Assembly (NCBI GenBank): GCA_040500365.1
Contig: CP148031.1
Coordinates: 2,914,001-2,978,000 of the forward strand
DNA: 64,000 nt
Source: Dehalobacter alkaniphilus
GTDB lineage: Bacteria > Bacillota > Desulfitobacteriia > Desulfitobacteriales > Syntrophobotulaceae
Direction: 5' to 3'
Shown here one piece after another: positions 8,448 to 15,414 of the stretch (the stretch's first letter is position 1; every line of letters starts with the position of its first letter). The notes below the pieces were generated by a model that was given only the letters and a program-made list of their open reading frames with translations, did not search any database and was not told the origin of the DNA. Both the position numbers and the translations under genes were made by a program.

Positions 8448-8466
8448 TTTGCTTCTGCATGGAAAA

Positions 8467-9255
8467 ATCGGGTAGGAGGCTACCCATTAGTTGAGTAGCC
8501 GACCTCCCACAGCACCGTACGTACCGTTCGGTATACGGCGCTTCCAAAGTTTACATGTTACTTCGCAGAATAAAATTCTGTGAAACTAAGATATCCAACT
8601 CGTTTGAACCGCTCGTTGGATAGAGCTTTTGTCAAAATAGGGCTATGGGCTGTGCGCCAATAGCCTTTTCTTGTGTTTGCCCACATCCATGCCTGCACTT
8701 CTCTTATGCCGGCTTTCTTGAGGTTTTCAAAACGTGTTCGGATTTTCTTCCATCGTTTCCAAGTCACCATTCTTATGCGACTTCTTAGCCATTCGTCTAA
8801 TTCACTAAGCAATCTCTTTGCATCTGCAAGTTTGAAGTAATTTGTCCATCCTCGCACTACCTGATTGAGTTTTATTCGGCGTTCTTCGATTCCCATCCCG
8901 TTACTACGTCCAGTTACCCGTCGTACTTTGTCTTTGAGTTTCTGAATGCTCCCCGGATGAATTCTCAAACGCCCTTCTCCTCGGTAGATATAGAAGCTGT
9001 ACTATGGCCTCAGCTGACTCCTCACGACAAATCTTGTTTCAACCAGGTTTCATACTCTGTTTCCACCTGTCCGTGAGGCCTCCCACGGTAAGACACGCAA
9101 CTTTCATCCCATATACCCGCCATATTTACATCCTCGTGTCCGTGCAGTTTATTGGATTTTGTCTTGTTCGGCAGACTCATCCCACTTCGGATGCCTGATA
9201 CGGTTCGTTTTCCTCGGGCCGGAACTTTGCTCATCACGCTTCCTTCAGATTCCAC
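8467..9255 (-). mobile_element. Internally deleted, 5'-truncated group II intron
   Basis: On the minus strand the 3' end reads domain V (GCGCCGTATACC...GGTACGTACGGTGC, about 8502-8550), then a domain VI hairpin and the boundary CCCGAT at about 8467. The upstream part (about 9005-9255) matches the leader typical of intron-encoded reverse transcriptases: a segment ending in GTTGAAACAAGATTTGTC then GTGAGGAGTCAGCTGAGGCC. Most of the reverse transcriptase is missing between about 9001 and 9005. The 5' end is cut by the IS66 end at 9256, so the 5' splice region is absent. Splicing and mobility are not expected. Confidence 0.8.
8558..9001 (-). pseudogene. Group II intron maturase fragment (C-terminal domain)
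   Basis: About 147 residues remain, opening at SFYIYRGEGRLRIHPGS after an in-frame TAG. They hold the maturase-specific X domain (KLNQVVRGWTNYFKLADAKR, LDEWLRSRIRMVTWKRWKK) and the characteristic tail ANTRKGYWRTAHSPILTKAL...GYLSF. All seven reverse-transcriptase blocks, including the YADD active site, are deleted. Upstream sequence is intron leader rather than coding, so the breakpoint is an internal deletion of roughly 1 kb. It cannot encode a working maturase. Confidence 0.85.
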
Positions 9256-9304
9256 GTAAGCGTCAAACAGATTCAGACGTGAGCTACATTAAATCAGGCT
9301 CATC
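9254..9304 (-). repeat. 51-bp inverted repeat, right arm
   Basis: Partner of 8378-8428. It contains the IS66 terminal repeat starting at 9256 and the last codons of the passenger gene ending at 9284. Confidence 0.75.
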
Positions 9305-9568
9305 CACTCCAAGAAGATCGCAAAGAGCATTGTTAACCATTATCCTAAAATCATCATCAGATATGTTGTTAGCTTGAGCATATTCGAAGACATCATCGAC
9401 AGTGCTGACGAATTTTTGCGCTAAACGAGCATTCTCCCTTTTCATCTTTGGAAAATGCTCAATAACATAGCCTGAATAATCCATTTCGAAGAGATATCTT
9501 GATATCTTTCCGTCAGCAAAATCAGAGATAAAATCTATCATAAACGCCGTATGTTTTCCAACCTTCAT
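9284..9568 (-). CDS. Small passenger protein of the IS66 element
   Basis: A 94-residue, acidic protein of unknown function (MKVGKHTAFMIDFISDF..., VSTVDDVFEYAQANN, ISDDDFRIMVNNALCDLLG). It looks fully helical and soluble. The ATG at 9568 overlaps the tnpC stop (TGATG) and has GGAGGAAG upstream inside tnpC, so translation is coupled. A second copy of its last six codons is at 8378-8398 on the other strand, in the tail of another IS66 copy. It is therefore part of the element rather than a host gene. A role in transposition control is possible but not shown. Confidence 0.65.
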   Translation of the reverse strand: MKVGKHTAFMIDFISDFADGKISRYLFEMDYSGYVIEHFPKMKRENARLAQKFVSTVDDVFEYAQANNISDDDFRIMVNNALCDLLGVDEPDLM

Positions 9569-10397
9569 CAGTCTTCCTCCCACGCATATTTTTCCGGACT
9601 TCCGTTACCGGGCTGCGGGGTGAATACTTTCTCCGGCAAGGCTGCACTACCAGGTAAAAAGTCTTTAATTTCAGATATGTAACCCGCTTTCCCTAAGTTC
9701 GGGGCATTTGTAAAAATCCATGTTAAATATTCAAATGGATTCAAACCATTTTCTCTTGCACTCACAATCAGGCTGTAATAAATTGCACTGGCCCTGGCGC
9801 CGTTTGGCGTGTTAGCAAAGATCCAGTTTTTGCGACCGATTACAAAGGGTTTAATACTGCGTTCCGCACGGTTGTTTGAAATTTCAAGACGTCCGTCCAG
9901 CAGGTATCTCTTAAGATATTTTTGTTGGGACTTGGCATAATGCACCGGCAGGCGTAAATATGCCGTACGTGCCGTACAATGATTGCTTTGGCAGGAATGA
10001 CTTTGAGTTCTTCGCGAGTTTCCCTGCCCATTGTATGTAACTGACTGCTGCAATTCGGACAAATACACTCTTCTGCCGGAAGCTCGTGTTCAATTACCTC
10101 AACAGGTAAATCCTTCGGCAATTTGTCAGTTGTAAGGCGTGTCCGTTTACGATAATGCGCTTTTACCTCGGCAAGCTTCGGTTCCGGCTTGCTTATATCG
10201 GCGCTTGATTCGGCCTCGTTGAATATGAGCATCTGAATACCGTCTGTCTTTTCACTTGATGCGCCAAATTGTTTATGCTTAGCAAGGCGGATCTGTGACA
10301 TAAACCACTGTACTTGTTGCTCTAATTCAGCAATTTTGCGGTCCTTTTCTTCAATTATTCCAAGCAGTTGTTCTGCTGAAGTTTCTTGCGTTTTCAT
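9568..10397 (-). pseudogene. IS66 transposase TnpC, internally deleted
   Basis: The N-terminal part has the usual leucine-zipper helix (LLGIIEEKDRKIAELEQQVQWF), the RLAKHKQFGASSEK motif and the zinc-finger pair CICPNCSS. At YACR (about 9948) the frame breaks. A second frame continues with the C-terminal part HYAKSQQKYLKRYLLDG..., EISNNRAERSIKPFVIGRKNW and FANTPNGARAS. Roughly 230 residues with the first two catalytic acidic residues are missing; the last Glu in NNRAERSIK remains. The element cannot move on its own. The ATG at 10397 was chosen for family fit; no good RBS is seen. Confidence 0.88.
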
Positions 10398-10472
10398 AAG
10401 AAAATTATACCATAAAAACCGCAAAAAAGCTAGATTTCATGCGGTTCTAAACGCTGTTTCGAGATAAATATT

Positions 10473-10823
10473 TCAAGAGATTTGCCGCTCGAAAACTTCT
10501 TCTCGTTTCAGCTTTTTCTCCAGTTTCGCACCTTCAATAAGATAAGATAATTCTTTGGTTTCAAGAACCATGGTGGCAGTGTCTCCCTTTGCCGGCCAGC
10601 GAAAATGTCCGCGCTCCAGACGCTTGAAATACAACCAGAATCCGTCGCCGTCCCATTCCAGGATTTTTATTCTGTTCCGATGCCGGTTGCAGAATACAAA
10701 CAATGCTTCTGAAAACGGATCGATGGAAAAGTTGTCTTTAACCAGCGCCATGAGTCCGTTGATTGATTTCCTCATATCTGTATACCCGCAGCATATGTAC
10801 ACGGGTTTGTCACTCCATCTCAT
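10473..10823 (-). CDS. tnpB: IS66 accessory protein TnpB
   Basis: A 116-residue IS66 Orf2 protein of normal length, with the family hallmarks VYICCGYTDMRKSINGL, ALFVFCNRHRNRIKILEWDGDGFWLYFKRLERG and the basic C-terminus. Required together with TnpA and TnpC for IS66 transposition; exact role not established. Its ATG overlaps the tnpA stop (TAATG), giving coupling. It is intact, but its partner TnpC is not. Confidence 0.93.
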   Translation of the reverse strand: MRWSDKPVYICCGYTDMRKSINGLMALVKDNFSIDPFSEALFVFCNRHRNRIKILEWDGDGFWLYFKRLERGHFRWPAKGDTATMVLETKELSYLIEGAKLEKKLKREEVFERQIS

Positions 10824-11176
10824 TACAGCACCCTCAATATGCGGCAGACTTTTTTCAGAAGTTCAGGATCCGTCTCCGCATCCACGGTGACGTGACAGCC
10901 ACCGACTTCAATATCCAGCGTTGATTTTATTTCTTGACCTTGGGAAAGTTGCATCCACCCTTCCGGGACACAGCTTACGATGGTTTCTTCTTTCCGTTTT
11001 GAAAGTTCCATACATGCAACCTTTCGTAACTGTCGCTGCCAATAAAAGTATGCATGCTTACTTATTCCTTTCTCCTGGCAGAAATCCTTAATGCTCTGTC
11101 CGCTGGATTGCCGTTCCTGTATCACCTGCATCCACTGTGATAGTCGGTACTCTGTTGTGACTTTTTGTATATTCAT
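10823..11176 (-). CDS. tnpA: IS66 accessory protein TnpA (helix-turn-helix)
   Basis: A 117-residue protein with the IS66 TnpA pattern: EYRLSQWMQVIQERQSSGQSIKDFCQEKGISKHAYFYWQRQLRK, a helix-turn-helix for DNA binding. The ATG at 11176 is taken because GGAG stands 7 bases upstream and the protein begins like other family members; the longer frame from 11230 would start inside the terminal region. It is the first gene of the IS66 operon and lies 121 bases from the element's right end. Confidence 0.88.
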   Translation of the reverse strand: MNIQKVTTEYRLSQWMQVIQERQSSGQSIKDFCQEKGISKHAYFYWQRQLRKVACMELSKRKEETIVSCVPEGWMQLSQGQEIKSTLDIEVGGCHVTVDAETDPELLKKVCRILRVL

Positions 11177-11243
11177 ACAACCACTCCGCTTTGGTTGAAA
11201 AAGTGTGCAAAACTTTTTCAACTTTTTCAACCATATTTATTGT

Positions 11244-11297
11244 GATTGTACTATCTTCAAGGCTACAATTCTATGTGATGGTGTCTTTGACGCTTAC
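11244..11297 (+). repeat. 54-bp IS66 right-end repeat, copy 1
   Basis: Identical over 54 bases to 11510-11563 (GATTGTACTATCTTCAAGGC...GACGCTTAC). It is the right end of the element at 9256-11297. Confidence 0.9.
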
Positions 11298-11509
11298 GCT
11301 TATTCCGCTGTTCCGGCAGGATGAGATCCGCTCAGTCCACTCGGCCATACGCTGGTTTGCGCTTAAGGCCTGCAGGCTTTGTTCCATTTGAGTCACTCCC
11401 GTTCTATCTAAATGTCTCCCTTAGACTCTTTGGGTGACACTTAGACTCTTTGGGATATTTTCTCATTCTGCCGGCCCTCTGACAATCCGCCGCTAGGGTT
11501 TACGCTTAC
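11298..11509 (-). mobile_element. Right-end remnant of a second IS66 element, with tnpA start
   Basis: A minus-strand ATG at 11387, with GGGAG 9 bases upstream, begins MEQSLQALSANQRMAEWTERISSCRNSGIS, a different IS66 TnpA N-terminus. It is cut after 30 residues by the end of the first IS66 at 11297. The piece closes with the terminal repeat TTTACGCTTAC at 11509. The rest of this second element is missing. A 12-base TIR of the same type (GTTTACGCTTAC) survives at 8427-8438. Confidence 0.75.
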
Positions 11510-11563
11510 GATTGTACTATCTTCAAGGCTACAATTCTATGTGATGGTGTCTTTGACGCTTAC
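11510..11563 (+). repeat. 54-bp IS66 right-end repeat, copy 2 (third element)
   Basis: Exact copy of 11244-11297. It follows directly after the terminal repeat of the second element, so the second IS66 sits inside a third copy that is near-identical to the first. No gene is seen between 11564 and the terminator at 11614; a small hairpin GCGCCATGCGTGGCGC lies at about 11594-11609. Confidence 0.85.
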
Positions 11564-11613
11564 CCCCATAGCGGACTTTCACCGCCGAGTTACGCGCCAT
11601 GCGTGGCGCACCG

Positions 11614-11650
11614 CAAAAAGAGCCGAGACTCCCGAGGGAGTTTCGGCTCT
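11614..11650 (-). terminator. Rho-independent terminator of the S-layer-like gene
   Basis: A 14-bp stem (AGAGCCGAAACTCC with GGAGTCTCGGCTCT) with a 4-base CTCG loop is followed on the minus strand by TTTTTGCGG. It lies 55 bases after the stop at 11705. Confidence 0.88.
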
Positions 11651-11704
11651 CTTTTGTTTACTTGGTCAAAACATAAGGGTGTTTATACCCCATTGAAAAA
11701 GATC

Positions 11705-14700
11705 TTATAGAGCATCCAATGTCACAGTTGCAGAGGCAGAGATACTGCTATTGCCATTGTTATCATAAGTAACAATATAAGCGGTATAAGCAGCAGCTGC
11801 AAGTGGAGCTCCATTGCTGTCTAAGACAACAGTTGCAGGGAACGCAGTGGTTGTGGCAGGCAACGAAGCACCAGTCCATGAATAGACATAACTATCCAAA
11901 TCAGATACTTTCGTAGCTACTGGATCAGCTGCAAACAGGAATAACTTGTACTCCTTGATATCTTTGTCAGTTAAAGCAGCATAGTTGATTTGAATATCTG
12001 CACCGTTAATAGCAACATCACCATCAAGATCAGCTAAGCTTGTGATCGCAAAAGCTGTCACAAATTTATCTACGACTGTGGCGTCTGTTACTTTGTCATT
12101 GGTAGTTCCTGCAATGTCAGCAATTTCAGCTGCATTAATAGTTACTTTCAGGTAGTCTTGGTTGATTGCAGACATATTGGGTACGGTCATGGTAATAACT
12201 TTACCAACAACAGAAGCTACCGCTGTTGCATTTTGGCCAACATAGTCTAAACCATTGCTTACGACAACATCACCAGCAACAAATGCAGGGAATGTTACAG
12301 GTTCACTAAAGGTTAAGGCTATTGTAGTCGGTGATTTTGCTTCAGCTGAAACTAGAGTCGGCTTGCTATTATCTGTAACAGCAACCGTTGCGGATGCGGT
12401 CGTAACTGTGCCGCCACCCAGTGATTGCACGCCAGCAACTGTAAGAGTCTCTGCTTTGGATCCAGAAACTGTACCAACAGCAAGTGTGATATCAGCAATA
12501 GTCTTAGCCGCGTTAAGAGTAATTGTAGTGCCAGCGGGAAGCGCTGTTGCTCCCAGCATATAGTTGTTAGGATCTGTAGCAGATCCAGCAACTGCTCCAC
12601 CTTTTACTGCCTTACTATAAGTTACAGTAAAGTGGTTGGTTCCAGCAGCTTGAGCTATTGTTGCAGTAAATGTTGCAGTATCACTAATCGTACCAGATGT
12701 AACAGAGAATGTAACAGCAGCATTCTGATTAAGAACCGAAGCTGTATCTGTTACAGTGTTAGCTTTGATAGTAAGTGAATACGTTCCAGCAGGCAACGCT
12801 GCAGCAAGGTTAATTTCCAGATATGGACCATCAGCAGCTGTAACTCTGTCATTTTTAACAACTCTCGCAGATCCACCTGTCAGGTAGGTACCGCTAACAT
12901 CTACTCCATCCTTGTCTACAAGAACAAAGTTTGTCATCGCGGGAACAGCTGAGGTTAGATCTTCATTATAGAACGCTAAAATTTTCTGGTTTGTAGCTGA
13001 ATCAATTGTATAAGACTGATAGACCGGTTTCGTTACATCTTTGGTAACAGTAACGACAGTATCAAGTGAATCTGCCATCATATTTCCGGCCAAGTCTTTT
13101 ACGCCTTTAACATCAACGTAGAGGGTTCTATTATTTGCAGGAGTATAGGTAAGGCCAGCCAATGTCACAACAATAACATTTTTCTTTGTAGCATGAGCTG
13201 CACCGGTACCAGTAATTGTACCAGAATTCAGTCCAGTAGCATCAATTACAAACACACCAGTAGCTGTATCAATATCTTCATTGAATGCAACTTCTAACTT
13301 AGTGTCTGAAGATTGAGTAATACCGGTAACTTGTGGTCCTACTGCATCAGACTCAACAGTAAATGTTGTGGTCACTGGCGAGAATACAGATGCCGTATTT
13401 GCCGTAGTCGCTCTGTCAGCTACACTGTTAAAAGTAATCGTGTAGGATTGACCGACTGTTAAACTCTGGGCTGAGGTTAAAACGACTTTTGCTGAGTTCC
13501 CAGATGCAATTGTTCCAGGAGCTGTCTTCACAGAAGCCGCTTGTCCGCCAATTAATACCCCACCTACTGTAGCGATTGGTTCATTGAACTTCACTGTAAC
13601 AGTAGTGGTTGATGCTTTCGCAGATGCAGTGGCACTTGTAATCGCAGGTACAGTTTTATCACTCATTAAGAAGGAACCAATGTATACTGGCACCTTAACA
13701 GAGAGATTTGTAGCATCAAGGACGTTTTGTACTTTGATAGAATAGCTTGAATCATTTACAAACGCTGTATTAACAGTTACAATAACAGACTTTTTATCAT
13801 CTTGTAATGTAGCTAAATCAGTTCCTGATACAAGAGCTACTCCATTTTTCAAGTAGTTGGCTTCGTCTTCAGCAGTATATTTGTCAACTTCTTTGCTGAA
13901 TGTTACTTTAATTTGAGAAGCATTCAGAGGTGTAACTGACTGAACAACTAAAGCTGTGTTAGCATAGAGAATTTTTCCAACAACAGCTTCAGATACGGCA
14001 CTTGCTCCGCCAACAGCAATAACTTTAGTGCCTGAAAGAAGTTTAGCATTTACAACACTGGCAGCAGCAACATCACTGCTACTGGAAAGTGCTACAAAAG
14101 AATTGTATTTAGCAGCCAAAGGAGCAACAGCCAGTGCGTCAACACAGCTTATACCATTAGCAACATAAATTCTTTCATAGGAGAAACTCAGAGTTGATGC
14201 AACAGCAGTATTGGTTGCAAAACGGTCAGCCCCAAAAACACGGGTAACACCACTAATGTCATCAACTTTAGCTGCGCCACCAATAATATACTTGGTTGCG
14301 CCAACGAGACTGGAGCTAGCTACGCTTCCATCCTGGTTAGCCAGAACGATCGCATATTTGTTTTTAGCAGCATAGGATGCAACTGACAGAGCGTCAGGAA
14401 CTGCATCATAGCCAACTACAAAAGTACCTGCAGGGCTGGTCAATTTAGCATTGATAGCAGCAGCAGTAGCCTGACGGCCATTACCTTTCAGTGCTTCAAC
14501 AGTTACGCCAGTCATAGCATCTACTTCAGCAGCAACAGCATCGGAAATAGCACCGACAACATAAACCTTGGATGCACCAAGAGCTGCAATTTTTGCTTTG
14601 ACAGCAGCATCTAAGGAACCTTTGAAGGTCAAAAGGATCGGGGCATTCTCCTGGCCTGCCAAAGGTGCAGCAGCCAGAGCGTCAACGAGGTTGGCTTGGT

Positions 14701-14887
14701 CGGCAGGAGCAAGTACCACTGTGGAAGCAGTAGACCAACCTGCACTGCAGATATCAAGAGCTGTTTCTACACGGCCTGCGCCGGAAAGTCTGGTGCTGTC
14801 AGCTGTAGCAGCAAACATAGCAGCAGGCATCAGGGTCAGAACCATAGCAATGATAGCTAATACGGCTATCTTCTTCGTTCTACTCAT
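11705..14887 (-). CDS. S-layer-like protein: CWB2 triplet plus Ig-like repeats
   Basis: A 1060-residue exported protein, very rich in Ala, Thr, Val and Ser. After a signal peptide (KKIAVLAIIAMVLTLMPAAMFA) come three CWB2 modules (about 30-310): RLSGAGRVETALDI, VEALKGNGRQATAAAI and TRVFGADRFATNTAVA starts, each with a DALxxAPLA/ALSVASYAAK core and a GGAxxV strand. The rest is a run of Ig-like beta domains (SbsA-type, with ITSATASAKASTTTVTVKFNEPI, TGITQSSDTKLEVAFNEDI and similar repeats). CWB2 triplets hold proteins on an anionic wall glycan. Size, composition and the 5' leader fit a major surface-layer protein. The second module is degenerate (lacks the usual RYETA core). Confidence 0.88.
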   Translation of the reverse strand: MSRTKKIAVLAIIAMVLTLMPAAMFAATADSTRLSGAGRVETALDICSAGWSTASTVVLAPADQANLVDALAAAPLAGQENAPILLTFKGSLDAAVKAKIAALGASKVYVVGAISDAVAAEVDAMTGVTVEALKGNGRQATAAAINAKLTSPAGTFVVGYDAVPDALSVASYAAKNKYAIVLANQDGSVASSSLVGATKYIIGGAAKVDDISGVTRVFGADRFATNTAVASTLSFSYERIYVANGISCVDALAVAPLAAKYNSFVALSSSSDVAAASVVNAKLLSGTKVIAVGGASAVSEAVVGKILYANTALVVQSVTPLNASQIKVTFSKEVDKYTAEDEANYLKNGVALVSGTDLATLQDDKKSVIVTVNTAFVNDSSYSIKVQNVLDATNLSVKVPVYIGSFLMSDKTVPAITSATASAKASTTTVTVKFNEPIATVGGVLIGGQAASVKTAPGTIASGNSAKVVLTSAQSLTVGQSYTITFNSVADRATTANTASVFSPVTTTFTVESDAVGPQVTGITQSSDTKLEVAFNEDIDTATGVFVIDATGLNSGTITGTGAAHATKKNVIVVTLAGLTYTPANNRTLYVDVKGVKDLAGNMMADSLDTVVTVTKDVTKPVYQSYTIDSATNQKILAFYNEDLTSAVPAMTNFVLVDKDGVDVSGTYLTGGSARVVKNDRVTAADGPYLEINLAAALPAGTYSLTIKANTVTDTASVLNQNAAVTFSVTSGTISDTATFTATIAQAAGTNHFTVTYSKAVKGGAVAGSATDPNNYMLGATALPAGTTITLNAAKTIADITLAVGTVSGSKAETLTVAGVQSLGGGTVTTASATVAVTDNSKPTLVSAEAKSPTTIALTFSEPVTFPAFVAGDVVVSNGLDYVGQNATAVASVVGKVITMTVPNMSAINQDYLKVTINAAEIADIAGTTNDKVTDATVVDKFVTAFAITSLADLDGDVAINGADIQINYAALTDKDIKEYKLFLFAADPVATKVSDLDSYVYSWTGASLPATTTAFPATVVLDSNGAPLAAAAYTAYIVTYDNNGNSSISASATVTLDAL

Positions 14888-15010
14888 TTAGTCAAATCTC
14901 CTCTCTTTCTTTAAAAAGGGTTTTTTTGTCTTCGGGCAATGATTCAATTTAGTATTTTTATTTCTGTTTTGAATCAGTTTCCCTTTACTCGAATGCGGAA
15001 CCTCTAACTT

Positions 15011-15140
15011 CACCCCCCTTAACAGTGTCGCAAAGATTATCCTTAGACATTGCGCAATATCTAAAGGCACCACCCAACCCGGGGGCGTCCCCCCTCTGAG
15101 CCTCGTTCCTCAGGGGCGGTTATCCCTTTAGACGTTCTAT
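15011..15140 (-). promoter_or_regulatory. Structured leader of the S-layer-like gene, possible c-di-AMP (ydaO) riboswitch
   Basis: This stretch, 130-250 bases before the start, holds GC-rich paired segments unlike the AT-rich surroundings. On the minus strand it reads CCCCTGAG/CTCAGAGGGG (stem), GAGGGGGGACGCC, GGGTTGGGTGGTGCC, a 22-bp near-perfect palindrome (15043-15064, centre TTGCGCAA), then AAGGATAATCTTTG and GACACTGTTAAGG. The order recalls ydaO/yuaA blocks (GCGGGGGACCCA, GGGGUUGAAGCC, AGGGAUACCU, GUCAGCUAACC) but several positions differ. The structure is clear; the ligand class is a guess. Confidence 0.4.
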
Positions 15141-15414
15141 GGGTAAAGAGAAGCTTATAATTGAGCTTCTCATACCTCCATATATTATTCTTTAAAGAAC
15201 TCAATATTCCTGCATAAGAACACAACTTTTTTCACAGCAAACATTGGTATTCCTTAAGAAATTGACATAATCACCCAAATTAATCGCGCTATGTTATTCT
15301 ACAATATTCGCGCAAAAATTTCCACTGTTTTTTTAGTGACATTCTGTTCACAGTCCCTCTATAAGACGGCTTTTGGGGCATTTACCTGACGTAGGGGACA
15401 AATTGCTTCTTATT

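Larger units (their letters stand above)
9256..11297 (-). mobile_element. Defective IS66-family insertion sequence
   Basis: The element is bounded by 12-bp perfect terminal inverted repeats GTAAGCGTCAAA (9256-9267) and TTTGACGCTTAC (11286-11297), of the GTAA-starting IS66 type. It carries tnpA, tnpB and tnpC in the canonical order plus a small extra gene after tnpC. TnpC is broken by a large deletion. The 8-base flanks (GATTCCAC and GCTTATTC) do not match, so no target duplication remains: the left side is intron DNA and the right side is another IS66 element. This suggests later recombination. Confidence 0.85.

Noticed and set aside
12255..14891. Long plus-strand reading frames opposite the S-layer-like gene
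   Set aside because: They mirror the Ala/Thr/Val-rich codons of the real gene and have no ribosome sites.
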